54,000 nucleotides of DNA from Diphasiastrum complanatum (taxonomy: Eukaryota > Streptophyta > Lycopodiopsida > Lycopodiales > Lycopodiaceae). Where the stretch lies: the NCBI GenBank assembly GCA_029204225.1, contig CM055096.1, positions 71,397,349 to 71,451,348 on the forward strand, written 5' to 3'. The translations under genes were made by a program, and so were the position numbers. The notes under the pieces are model-generated. The model did no database searches. It was not told the origin of the DNA and saw only the letters and a list, made by a program, of their open reading frames with translations. Below are positions 12,577 through 23,971 of the stretch, in pieces. How positions within the stretch are numbered: position 1 is the stretch's first letter; the number at the start of each line of letters is the position of its first letter.

Positions 12577-13764
12577 TGATGCGAAATGCGCATCCTAAAA
12601 ATGCAGATTCTAGCTAGAACTCTAGTGACAAACTGATAAAAAAAAAATCTCGAACGATTGGCAAAACTTTCGTGAAACTTGATTTATTTCTGTTTGAGAA
12701 TGAGACAAAACTAAATGAAATGAAACTAAATGAGACGAAATCTAGATGAAAATGAAACAAAGCGAAGCGAAGTGAAACTTAAACGAGCTCTGACATTGAT
12801 TTATGTTGGAAGCATAGAGATCACGAAACGAAACGAAATGAAGCGAAACTAGACGAAAGAGAAGAAATCACGAAACGATTAATCAGGCTCTGTAACAAGA
12901 TGAGATGAAATGAAACGAAACAAGACAAAACGAAGCGAAGCGAAACGAAACTTAAGTGAGCTTTGAAATTGATTTACGCTTATAGCGAAGCAAAACACGA
13001 AAAGAAAGCATTCGCGAACAAAATCAGTTTGTCAAGAATTCAAATATGATTGGTAGTCACTGCCGACTATATCATTCCTACAATCGTTTAGAGTGTAGAG
13101 AGATAGACACTGCTGATCTATGTTAACAGATTAGTACAACATTCAACAAAATCAAACCAATGTGCGGAATTGAATAAACAAGTGAATCAGGTACACAAAT
13201 AATATCAGACAAATATTCATTCAAGATCATACAATCATATAGAATAATATGTGCATAACAGCCACAATATTATCTATTGATTTTCTTGATTTCTAGCACT
13301 GCATGACAGATCCACGCAATGCATTGATGTGAGAGAAATACAGTTCTCTCATGATTTGTGTCTCACTTACTAGCGGACTTATGAATCTACAGATCCTCTG
13401 CAAAAATTGTCTTGCTCACAGGCCGACATGTATTCTGCATATTTTCGTCTTCCTATATTATGCATCAACCAGAAAATATATTGTTTGTGAATAATTTTGC
13501 TCACATCATGTAACTTCCAAATTAGAAAGATTAAACATCTACAACTAATCATAGATTACAAGAGTGGTAGATTAGCCACGATCTAGAGTACTTCTACTGA
13601 TGTCATGATATCTGATCAAATACTTGTACCCCATGGTACTTGGCTGATCTTCTTGGTCTTTTGAGGAGCATGACTGATTTCATGTCGTGTCGTGTCATCT
13701 TTTGTCAAAAGTTCAGGATTGAAATCTAGCAAAGCTTTGGCGAAAGAAACATTCTGTTTCTTCA
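12577..13764 (-). repeat. Copia B 3' LTR (LTR3), shared with the following gag fragment
   Basis: On the minus strand it begins TGAAGAAACAG after the purine tract GAGAGGGAGC and ends CATCA before the primer binding site, about 1,188 bp. It aligns end to end with 17,715-18,918. The U3-like part contains many degenerate CGAAAC/GCGAAG words (about 12,660-12,980) and CGTGTCGTGTCG runs. Because a primer binding site and gag follow it, it serves as 3' LTR of one copy and 5' LTR of the next. Confidence 0.88.
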
Positions 13765-16700
13765 GCTCCCTCTCAAAGCATGATAGCTTGAAGACTCCAA
13801 AACTGCTCCTCTATTTCTCGAACAGAACTTTGTCTAAGGCCTTTGTGAAAATGTCAGCAATCATGTCTTTCGTTCCAATGAAAGTAGTCTGCAGCATCTT
13901 CTTCCCGATCAAATCCCTGATCAAGTGGTACTTGATTGCAATGTGTTTCATCCTTGAGTGAAACACATGGTCTTTTGTGTCAAGCCTAAATTGTACAAAA
14001 TTGCTCATCCTGGACACGGCATAAGCAATGTTAGGACGTGTGTTATCTGCAAAGTACATCAACAATCCTATCAATTTTTTGTATGGTGTAAATTGCATTA
14101 GTTCTTTCTCTTCTTCAGTCACTCGAACAATTTTTGTTCGTCAGTACTGTTCTTGCAAGCATTGGAGTATTCGCTCCTTTGCAATTTAGCATCCCGAAAT
14201 CTTCTAGGATTCTATGGGTATATCTGGACTGATGAAGATACAATCTACCTCTTTCATAGTCCCTGTCAATCTGTAAGCCAAGGTAACACCTGGCTTCTCC
14301 CAGATCCGCAATCTCGAAATGTTTGGAGATATCATTCTTGACTTCAGCAATAAGTTTCTCACTCTTGCAGAGTATCAGAGTGTCATCTACATACACAACT
14401 ACAATGTTGATCTTCCCATCTGTAATTCTTACATACACATTGGAATCAGCCATTAGTGGCTTGAATCCTAAGGATTTCAAGACTTGATCTTTATTCTTGT
14501 ACCATTGTCGAGTTGACTACTTCAAACCGTAGATACTCCTATGCATTCTACATGCATAAGTAGGAAGTGAATTCGAGATATAGCCTAGGGGTTGATCCAT
14601 GTAGACCTCTTTGTCTAACTCATCATGCAAGAAGGCTGTCTTCTCGTCCACGATGTGAATCCTAAAATCATAAGCAACTACATATGCAAATAGTAAACGT
14701 AGGGAGAAATGTTTTACGACAGGAGATAAGGTCTCAGAATAGTCAATACCATATCTCTGCGAGAATCCCTTTGCTACAAGTCTTGCCTTATACTTTGAGA
14801 CATCTCCATCCGGTCCATACTTCAACTTGTATACCCATTTGCATTTTACAGTCTTTCGCTTATCTGGTAATGGCTGCAATGTCCATACCTGGTTCTTTGT
14901 CATGGATTCCATCTCCTCATTCATGTCTTAGATCCATTTGTCCTTCTCCAGGCATTCAACTACTTCCTCAAATGTTTGTGGTTCGCCACTGAATCCACAA
15001 AATTCTTCTGATGTGGAAGCTGAGCTTCCTGGCACATACCTTGCTAGCGCTTTTTGTCATCTTGTTGACCTTCTAGGGGACCCTCCTAGAACTGCAATGA
15101 CTTTGTCTTTATCTGCTCTGCTAGGTCTGGAACCATTTCAGTTTACAGGTATTGTAGCAGTAGGCTGCCTCTCGAAACTTTCTTCGTCTGATTCATCACT
15201 CGAATGCGAAGCGACTTGAATATTTTTTTCTGAGTGTTCGTCCTCTACTCCCTCTGTTACAGTTGCCAGATCATAGTACTGTCTTTCAAGAACTTCATAG
15301 TTGACATGATCATCGTTGGCCATCGTTCTGCTCTCATCAAATTTGACATCTCTAACTATCTTCACAGTGTTCGTCTCTGGCATATAGACTCTGTAGTATG
15401 ACAAATTATTGTCATATCTCAAAAGATATCCCTGTTCGGCTTTCTCATCAAGCTTCTTTTGAAGCTTATTAGGAACATGTGCATAAGCTGTACAACCAAA
15501 GATACGGACGTGAGTCAGATTGGGTTTTCTACCCCACCATAATTCGTGTGGTGTCGTGTGAGGAACACCAGACTTTCTTGTCCTGCTTTGAATGTAAGCA
15601 GCTGTAGCTATTGCTTCAGCCTACAATACTCTTGGAGCTTTCAAGTAGGCCATCATGCATTTGGTAGCTTCCATTAGAGTCCTATTCTTTCTTTCTACAA
15701 CACCGTTGTGCTAAAATGTGTAAGATGCAATCCTTTTGTGAATGATACCATGATCATTGCAGAAGTCAGTGAATCGATTCAAGATGTATTCTCCACCTCG
15801 ATCTGTTCTGATTTGCTTCACTTTATTACCAATGTATCTTTCTGCCCAATTCACATACTCTGTGAGTTTGTCAAATGCTTCTGATTTATTGTGAATAAAA
15901 TAGACTTTGGCAAATTTATTGTAATCATCAATAAAGGTAATGTAATATTTCGAGCCTCCTACTGAGATCACATTGAAAGGTCCACAAATGTCAGAATGCA
16001 CTAACTCCAAAATTTGGGTTGTTCTATAGGAGTCCCTAACAAATGTAGTGCGTGACATCTTACCCTTCAGACACGCATTACAGGTCGTCAAACTGGTTGC
16101 ATTCGAGATGCTCACCCTTGTGATTGCTCCATGATGGCTTGCTTGATATAGTGCCATTGAATTAATATGGCATAGTCTCATGTGCCATAGAGTGTCTGGC
16201 GAATCATCATGAGTCTAATGCACTTGATCTGGAGGCAGGCGTACTTTCAAGTGATACAGATTGTCTTTTTTTCTACCTTGAGTGATGAGCATACTCGTAC
16301 TTGCATCAACAACATTGCAAGCTTCATCTGAGAACGTCACACGCATCCCTGCATCAACTATTCTTGCCACTGATAGCAAGTCCTGCTGTAGTGTAGGCAC
16401 GAACAAGACATCTTCGAGTAGTCTGTCTCTGCCATTCGTGTTGAGCCACAGTGAACCAATACCATTCACTTGATGTTTGGATCCATCTCCAAGAACAATA
16501 AATCTTGATGGATTTGCACTTCAAAAATCAGACATGATTCATCTTGATGTAACGAAGTGTGAGGTAGCTCCTGAGTCAAGGATTACCTCATGTGTGTCAA
16601 ATGTTGACACTACACACATGTCTACACAGATGTAGGCAGTCAAATTACCATGATTTGATCTTTCTTTGTCAATTTTTGAGCTCTCTGGCTCCTCAACATA

Positions 16701-17600
16701 GGACGAACTATAATTGTTCTCCAATCTGCTTTGTGTTGATTTGTTTTTTGGGTTCAGGTGACAGTCCATGGCTGCATGAACTTTCTTGTGACAATGGATA
16801 CACTCAATTTTTGGATTGAGCCAACACGAATTGACAGAATGTCCTCACGTTTGCATCTCACGCAGGTCTTCTTAGCTATTTCGGCCTTCCTTTGTTTTTC
16901 CATTTGACTTTGCTGGTTTCTTATGCTTGCTGATCAGGATCCTGCTTTCGATCTGACTCCCTCTTAGGCTTTAATTGTTTCTTTGTCTTTTCTTTGTTGT
17001 TGTAGAGGGCTTGGTCAGAAGTATCCTTGTGATCGAGGTGCTCTCGAGCCTGACTCCTTTTCGAGTGTCATTGTAGGATCCTTTGCAAGCAGTGTTCTGG
17101 TTGTCTGAAAGGATCCTGGTAAGGCTCTCAACAAATAAGTGAGCTGCTTCTATGTTGACACTGCATTTTTTGCTCCAGAATTGTGTAGTGAAAGGAATAG
17201 ATCCTTCATCTTCCTAATAAAAGGAAGTGAGTTCTTTGCCATCCCACTGCAAGTTTGTCAGCTGATCTTCAAACATCATTATTTGACTACGTGATTTCGT
17301 CTGAAAACTTGTGAGTAGAGTGTCCCACATCTCCTTTGCTTTAGAGAGTGTAGCCAGGTCAAGTGTGAGACTATCCTCGATGGATGATGATAACAAGGCT
17401 ATTGCCTTGTCATTCTTCTCCCTCCATTCGCATAGCTCCTTGCCTGTTGTTGTAGGCATCTCCTCAGTGCCATTAACCCAGAGGAATAATCCTTCTCCCT
17501 TTAGGATCAGCGAGGTCTTAACTGTCCATGCTAGAAAGTTAGATCCTGATGAATCTAGAACTGTATAGATCTTGGATTGTATGCTATTGATTGAAGCCAT
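13765..17600 (-). pseudogene. Copia B gag-pol internal region
   Basis: Gag starts at 17,600 (MASINSIQSKIYTVLD), followed by a zinc-knuckle region, protease (VILDSGATSHFVTS, about 16,590), pre-integrase (LCHINSMALYQASHHG, about 16,160) and integrase (LELVHSDICGPFN, YITFIDDYNKFAKVYF, IRTDRGGEYILN). Reverse transcriptase follows (NQVWTLQPLPDK, about 14,895; VVVYVDDTLILC, about 14,390), then an RNase H remnant reduced by a deletion: HVFHSRMKHIAIKYHLI follows too soon after IAYAVSRMSNF. The order is protease-integrase-RT-RNase H, as in Ty1/copia. Several stops and shifts make it inactive. The purine tract GAGAGGGAGC at 13,765-13,774 primes plus-strand synthesis in this family. Confidence 0.92.
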
Positions 17601-17714
17601 TGCTCCTGATTTTGTGTTCTCACTTGTTAATGGTTGTTTGTTTGAATGCTTAGCCCCTTGGATCTGATAGCTTTTCGGCTATGTCAAACTTTCACAAGGT
17701 GGCTCTGATACCAC
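17601..17714 (-). other. Copia B leader and primer binding site
   Basis: The minus strand reads TGGTATCAGAGCCACC right after the 5' LTR (complement at about 17,699-17,713), a canonical initiator tRNA-Met primer binding site. About 100 bases of leader lead to the gag ATG at 17,600. Near-identical leader sequence occurs at 12,463-12,561 and, in part, at 18,919-18,984. Confidence 0.88.
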
Positions 17715-18918
17715 TGATGTGAAATGTGCATTCAGAAAATGCAAATTCCAGCTAGAACTCTGGTGACAAACTGATAAATTTTTTTTTGAACGATTGGCAA
17801 AACTTTCGCGAAACTCGAATTATTTATGTTCGAGAATGAGACGAAACTAGATGAAACTAAACTAAATGAGACGAAATCTAGATGAAAATGAAACGAAGCG
17901 AAGCGAAGTGAAATTTAAACGAGCTTTGACATTGATTCATGCTGGAAGCATAGAGATCACGAAACGAAACGAAGCGAAACTAGACGAAAGAGAATAATTC
18001 ACGAAAAGATTAATCAGGCTCTCTAACGAGATGAGATGAAACGAAACGAAAGAAGACAAAATGAAACGAAACAAAGCGAAACTTAAGTGAGCTCTGAAAT
18101 TGATTTACGCTTATAGCGAAGCGAAACATGAAGCGAAATATGAAGCGAAAGCATTCACGAACAAAATCAGTTTGTCATGAATTCAAATATGATTGCTAGT
18201 CTCTGCCGACTATATCATTCCTACAATCCTTCAGAGTGTAGAGAGACAGACACTGTTGATCTACATTAACAAATTAATATAGCATTCAACGAAATCAAAC
18301 CAATGTGCGGAATTGAATAAACAAGTGAATCAGGTACAAAAATAATATCAGACAAATATTCACTCAAGATCATACAATCATATATAATGATATGTGCATA
18401 ATAGCTACAATATTATCTATTGATTTTCTTGATTTCTAGCACTGCATGACAAATCCAAGCAGTGCATTGACGTGAGAGAAATACAGTTCTCTCATGATTT
18501 GTGTCTCACTTACTAGCGGACTTATGGATCTACAGTTCCCCTTCAAAAATTGTCTTGCTTACAGGTCGACATGTATTCTTTATATTTTCGTCTTCCTGTA
18601 TTATGCATCAATCAAAAAATATATTGTTCGTGAACAATTTCGTGTCGCGTCATGTAACTTCTAGATTAGAAAGATTAAACATCTACTACTAATCACAAAT
18701 TACAAGAGTGGCAGATTAGCCAAGATCTAGAGTACTTCTAATGATGTCATGATATCTTATCAAATACTTGTACCCCATGGTACTTGGTTGATCTTCTTAG
18801 TCCTTTGAGGAGCACGACTGATTTCGTGTTGTGTTGTGTTGTGTCGTGTCGTCTTTTGTCAAAAGTTCAGGATTGAAAGCTAGCAAAGCTTTGGCAATAG
18901 AAATATTCTATTTCTTCG
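17715..18918 (-). repeat. Copia B 5' LTR (LTR2)
   Basis: About 1,204 bp, aligning along its length with 12,577-13,764. Its outer end reads CGAAGAAATAG on the minus strand, so the usual initial TG is mutated. It contains the same CGAAAC-rich block (about 17,800-18,150). The two LTRs differ at many positions by eye (roughly one in twelve to fifteen bases), so the element is not recent. Confidence 0.88.
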
Positions 18919-19535
18919 GTTCTTTGTTTATATGCTTAGCCTCTTGGATCTGATAGCTTTGTAGTTATGCCAGACTATGACAATATGGTGTTCTCTCATG
19001 AGTAGCGTCTCGCTTACTACGGACTTCTTGGATCTCTATAGATCCCGCTTACAAAATTTGTCTCGCTCACAAGCGGACTTCTATTCTGTATGTTTTCTAT
19101 CTGCTACTGTATGTATCTGGTACATCTAGTAATTGCATACATTCAGAGTAGCATATATGATTAGATAGACTAAACAATCTATAACTAATCATGGATTACA
19201 AGAGAGGTGTGTTAGGCACGTCCTAACGCTCTTTCGCTGACGTCATCATATCAGATCAAGGTTTTGTACTTCATGGTACTTGCATGATCTTCCTAATCCT
19301 TTGGATTGTGAAGGTTGAAAAAGTGTTGCGAAGATTTTCGTGTCGCTTCGAGTCGTTTGACTTTCACGTCGTCTGACTTTCTCCTGTTGTATCATGAACA
19401 TTTGTCTTTCGCAAATATTTCGCGTTCATGTCTTTTCGTCAAGATGTTCACGAACATTTTCGCTTCATGTCTTTTCATCAAACTGAGGGCTGAAAGCTAG
19501 CAATGCTTTGGAAATAGAAACATTTTGTTTCTTCA
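18919..19535 (-). repeat. Truncated copia LTR (LTR1) plus leader fragment
   Basis: On the minus strand from 19,535 it starts TGAAGAAACAAAATG. It follows the family LTR for about 550 bp and then jumps near 18,985 to about 60 bp of leader (AGCTATCAGATCCAAGAGGC), immediately before LTR2. The rest of the LTR and the primer binding site are deleted. Its sequence is closer to the 3' LTR piece of copia A (11,482-11,712) than to LTR2 or LTR3, which links those two fragments. Confidence 0.75.
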
Positions 19536-19539
19536 ATCA

Positions 19540-20060
19540 TCACGATCTTGTTCAGGTGCATCAGTTGGCAGCGCCACGTCCTCCACGACATCTCTATCTT
19601 CAAAAATTCTTTTATTTTGAGGAGTGATTTGAATCACGTACCACCATCTAGGATCTGAATGGTCGGGGTGAAATACCACCTGTAATTAATCAATGTTACC
19701 ATGCCATAAACATTGACTCATAATTAGTATCTATATCTATGTTACAATTGCTTGGGCATACACACAATATACATTTTTTGTAGTATACTAAAAATCATTT
19801 GATTGACAAGAAAGGAGCATAGACATCTTGAAGACATAAAAGAAATGTACCTGCTCACATTGTTGAGGAAAAACAAATGTATCGCTGATTCGTCCAAAGC
19901 TTGGTGGAGTCAATGGCAAAATAACCACTCTCATCTTTCTTGATAGTTTCATTGGGACCATTGCAAACTTACTTTGAACCATTTGACATCAAATATGAAA
20001 AAGTTGAATCCCCTAAATCCAACTTTAACTTCACTACATTCATGTGGTCTGACTTTCACT
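19540..20060 (-). pseudogene. CACTA transposase remnant with DUF4216-like domain
   Basis: On the minus strand, GFRGFNFFIFDVKWFK (about 20,020-19,975) is followed, with frame changes, by KKDESGYFAIDSTKLW (about 19,945) and SDTFVFPQQCEQV (about 19,875). After an intron-like gap come FHPDHSDPRWWYVIQITPQN and an acidic tail (about 19,660-19,540). The order FDVKW, a Gly-Tyr/Phe block, DPF-like ASQ/PQQ-EQV and then W-VV/VI-Q is that of DUF4216, the C-terminal domain of many plant CACTA transposases. The frame is broken at least twice. The copia array starts five bases beyond its end. The matching element terminus may be the one at 11,922, with the copia array inserted between. Confidence 0.7.
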
Positions 20061-20489
20061 CTCATCCCATTTCTCAAATAACTGACTCATCTTCATTGGA
20101 TCATTAGAGGAGTTTCGAGCACCAAAAGGACCTTTTGTCAAGATGTTGTTTTTGACTTTTCAACTATTCGATGTACATTTGGCCCAGTTATATATTTACG
20201 CCTATGAAAGACCATAACGTTGTTTGCCGGTCGATTTTCTTTTTGTAACTTTTCGGTCATATTTTTATACAAATCAAAACTCCCAGGGGGCAGGGTCCTG
20301 ACTTGTGATTGGACCGAATTGTTGCTCGTGAGTTTCCTAAGTGCCCAAGACCTATCACTTGTGGTTAAAGTAAGTCTATTTTGATCTAACCGTAGTTAGA
20401 GTAATATATATGATTTACGAAAGACCGCCATCATTTATTACAAATTTGGTTATTTATTTTCATACTGATTCAACTACATTTTGTTTCAG
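20061..20489. other. Interval without a supported gene
   Basis: No coding frame or repeat is recognised. It lies between the CACTA remnant and the unknown gene copy 1 and may include the latter's upstream region. A pyrimidine-rich tract ending TTTCAG (about 20,484-20,489) looks like a splice acceptor for the next exon. Confidence 0.4.
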
Positions 20490-21921
20490 ACTCTATTGTT
20501 CATCTTCTTTTAGCTTTGCAATGGCTTTCGGAAGCCGTAGACCATGAAGCAATATTGCCTCAGTTTCTGTTTGTAATGAAAAAGACTCTCATGGCTCTTG
20601 GATACCATGTATCTATAGAAAATTTTACTGGGTTCTCATGTATCCCTCATCAAGAGGTGTTTTTGGTAAAAAGAAAAAATCAAATATGGTTTATAGAAAT
20701 TTTTGGAACTGTAGAATTTTAGACTTCAAAGTTTCACCCGGTGGTCGATCCATTCAAGAGGTCTTGATTCAACATGTCTACAAGCAAAAAGAAATTAGAG
20801 TGGAAGGCATAAGTTCAAATGACAGACTCAAATGCAATTGTAAGTTTTGGAGAATTTTTGCTTTGAGCTTTCCATTAATCATTTAGACGTGTATCTGAGT
20901 ATTTAAATGACATATAGTTTTATGGATTTGTGCAGATTTGTATCCATCAAGCATAATCGAATGGCAACCTATACAATCCCTTGTCGGCATCATGGACGTT
21001 ATTCATTCTGATATTGGTCTTCTGCAATACAAGAACCGCTCCACAAGATCACTTTTGGATTCTTGTATTTTCTTCTATGATTCATTTTACACACCATCCA
21101 GTTTAGGTGGAAAATTAGAGGCGATATCATTACTCTCTTTCTCAAGCGAAGAATGGATTCCTCCAGATTCCACCATAGCAGAGAGCTTCCAAGGTTTTTT
21201 ATGGACATTCAAAACTGTATGAAATGTAGCACAATTTCAAAAAACAATAGATTGCACTGGTTTATGCCTTTTTCAATATTTGTAGATTTTTTTGTTGAAT
21301 GTAATATTCGTAGAACAGTGACAATGTTTATTTGTAGTAATTTGACAGACAATATGTTATCAAGCCTCCTTGATGATTATTGGGATAAAAAGAGTAATGG
21401 CAATATTGAGTGCATAGTTAATAGATCGTCAATGAAATTTAGATATCTTATAGAAAAACAAGTGCTTTCTTTAACATTTTATTATAGAAGATGGTCCAAA
21501 GTTGGCAATGGATGGAAAGCATTGGATCAGGATTTTACAGTGAATCATCAAGATCAAATAGAAATCCAAGTGAGGCAAAATAATTCTACTCTTACAACAA
21601 TTGAGGTGGGAGAAGATTGACACTCGATCACATTCGATTAGAGCTTACATTGCTGCAATATGATATTCCTAAACACTTCTGTTTTTGAGTCAACGAGAGA
21701 TTGGTAGGTGCATGTTTATTTATTTCAGTATACATTTGAAACGACTTTCAATGATTTTATTTAAACATGTTTCAGTGTTTTTGGTATTGCAATATTTCAT
21801 TTAACATAATCTCAATGTTGATATTGTTTAACAAGTTTCTTTGATGTACAGGTAAGACCAAGACAAGAAAGCCACATACAGTGCAAGGACTTAAATAGAA
21901 GCATAGAAATTGTTGAAACAC
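20490..21921 (+). pseudogene. Unrecognised multi-exon gene, copy 1 (broken)
   Basis: I do not recognise this family. Coding-like stretches on one strand are LALQWLSEAVDHEAILPQFL (about 20,512), a shifted segment with FKVSPGGRSIQEVLIQHVYK (about 20,727), and an exon after a GT-AG intron with YPSSIIEWQPIQSLVGIMDV (about 20,941). Later come LTDNMLSSLLDDYWDKKSNG (about 21,340), WKALDQDFTVNHQDQIEIQV (about 21,515) and, after another intron ending at 21,851, VRPRQESHIQCKDLNRSIEI. A second copy at 48,130-48,470 conserves the last two exons and the intron between them, so the frames are real. At least two shifts or stops break it. The segment WKALDQDF followed by DQIEIQV recalls the end of a B3-type DNA-binding fold (GW..F......GD...F), but this is weak. 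It is cut at 21,921 by copia D. Confidence 0.5.
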
Positions 21922-22411
21922 TTAGAATTTGCCATGGAACACTGGATTCTTTGCTAGCTGAATGCCACTCTGACTGTCGCTATGTAATATCGTGGGATTT
22001 TTCTGCTTCATGCCAACTTCTTCCAAGATTTGTCTCAACCATATAGCTTCCTGTGCTGCACTACACATTGTCTTATACTCTGCCTCTATGGTTGAAAGAG
22101 CAATTGTACTTTGCTTCTTACTAGACCAGGAAAAGCAACTACCACAAAACTGGAATACATACCCTGTGGTGGATCTACGATCATCATAGTCACCTCCCCA
22201 ATCCGCATCCACATAGCCACACAACTCAGGTAAACCATTATGCTTCCTGTAAATCAAGCCATACTCTGAAGTGCCTTTCACATAACGCAAAATGCGTTTA
22301 GCTGCCTTCCAATGCATTTTTGTAGGTGCTGCCATAAAGTGACTTACAATGCCAACAACATAGCATATATCTGGTCTAGTCGTTGTAAGGTAAATCAAGC
22401 TCCCTACTAAC
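21922..22411 (-). pseudogene. Copia D RNase H, distal part (split by copia C)
   Basis: Begins at the insertion site with GSLIYLTTTRPDICYVVG and continues through the RNase H landmarks YVDADWGGDYDDRRSTTGYV, KKQSTIALSTIEAEYK, AIWLRQILEEVG and SGIQLAKNPVFH. It stops at 21,922, about 70 residues short of a usual copia polyprotein end, so the 3' end and 3' LTR are missing. It is the continuation of the minus-strand frame that breaks at 28,748. Joined across the insertion, the sequence reads Arg-Gln-Leu-Val-Gly-Ser-Leu, the standard copia motif there. Confidence 0.92.
22407..22411. repeat. Target-site duplication of copia C, left
   Basis: CTAAC precedes the 5' LTR; CTAAT follows the 3' LTR at 28,748-28,752. 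Four of five bases match, the expected 5-bp duplication for copia integration. Confidence 0.8.
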
Positions 22412-23201
22412 TGTTAAAATTCAAAAACAATCCATATTGATTTCTTGGCTTGCTACAAATGTTGTACCATGCAAGTATGTAGCTCATTAATGCAAAATGC
22501 CAAGTTTGGCCTACATAGAACTCGAGCTACATGGTTATGTATTGTCTAGTTTGATAAATGCAACTTGCAAATAGTTTGTAGACATAGAATTAACATGATT
22601 ATGCTTGTAGAAACTCGTGGCAACTCACATGTATTAATTGTGATCCATAGTGACATGCAAGGCATGCACAAAGTTTATTGGACACATGCATGATGATTTG
22701 GACATTTCTAGTTAGAACTAGTACACCTGTAAAAAGTTGGTAGAATTTCATGCATGACAAGTGACAAATGTCACATAGACTCTAGATGTCACTTTAGATG
22801 TCATTTTGGAATGTATAGATATGGTTCTACCTTGAGCTACCTCAATCTCCATAAATATGTGTAGCTCTCCACACAATTGAAAATGTAGAACCAAAGTTTT
22901 GTAGCTATCTCATGTCATTTTGGATCTAAACAAATATTGCTTGTTATCTCTCTAGCTCTCTCTCTCTCTAACTCGTGTTGAGGCTAATGCTCATACATTG
23001 AAATCTTGTATTTTTTCATTATTTGATCATTGCTATTATATTCTGTTGATTAGCATGCTAGATTGTAGATTAGCCATTTCTTCTGAACTAGATTTTGTTG
23101 ATCAATCTAGAATCAGGTTATAGTGCCAATCACAAAGCTTAATTAAGATCAGTCACTCTTGTGGACATTCCCCACACGTGTGAATTCTGGAAATTTTGTC
23201 A
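22412..23201 (+). repeat. Copia C 5' LTR
   Basis: Starts TGTTAAAATT and ends TTTTGTCA next to the primer binding site. Near the 3' end it holds the palindrome CACACGTGTG (23,173-23,182). A short CT run (about 22,960-22,975) precedes GTGTTGAGGC. No clear TATA box was assigned. Confidence 0.94.
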
Positions 23202-23216
23202 TGGTATCAGAGCCTC
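23202..23216 (+). other. Copia C primer binding site
   Basis: TGGTATCAGAGCCTC directly follows the LTR; TGGTATCAGAGC is complementary to the 3' end of initiator tRNA-Met. An untranslated leader of about 755 bp separates it from the gag ATG at 23,972. Confidence 0.93.
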
Positions 23217-23971
23217 ATTAAGCTTTGCATGCTAACAACTATGATTATACAAGAAACTGAGAGCTAAATCGAACAAAAAAGCAGTTTTACACTTTTTCTA
23301 ACCCTTCTCTAAAGTTTATTTGGATCAAATTGGACTTGAACTGAATTTTTAGACCTGAATTGAGGAAGTACGGAATTCTGGAATTCCGCACGTGTGAAAA
23401 TCAGAGTTTTTCAGTCCCTTTGTTCTCCTTACTTATAGATCCAAAGATAGCAGTCTTATAGCTTGATGGAAAGCATTTGATCTGTACTTTCCATAGAAAT
23501 TAAAACCAAATCAATCTGATGTGTCTAGCAAGAGTTATAAGCTCTTAAAGAGGATAGGGATAGGTCCAAAATCCGAGTGACAGCATTTTGATTTGATTCA
23601 ATTATACTTTGTTCTGAATTCATTGTTTTGAGCATCCAACACAAGAAACTGTAGATCAAGACTGAGTTTGAAGTATTTGAACACCCTTTGAGCCTTCTGA
23701 GTGTCAATAGTGTTTTCTTTTGAAGCATTTCACACGTGCCAAAAGTAGGATTCAAACCAGCCAAAGTGTCACAAACCACTTTTTGTGTCTGATCTATATA
23801 ACTTGTCTTGTTGAATATTTGAGATTCATCTCATATATAGTTGCAAGTGTTTCACATAGAAAGGTAGTTCAACCTTGAAAATACCTATAGTGAAAGAGAG
23901 CAACAACTCTATGTCTGATAGGAACAAGCTCAAACATATTTCAATCCAATAACTAAGAAGTCTTCATTATA

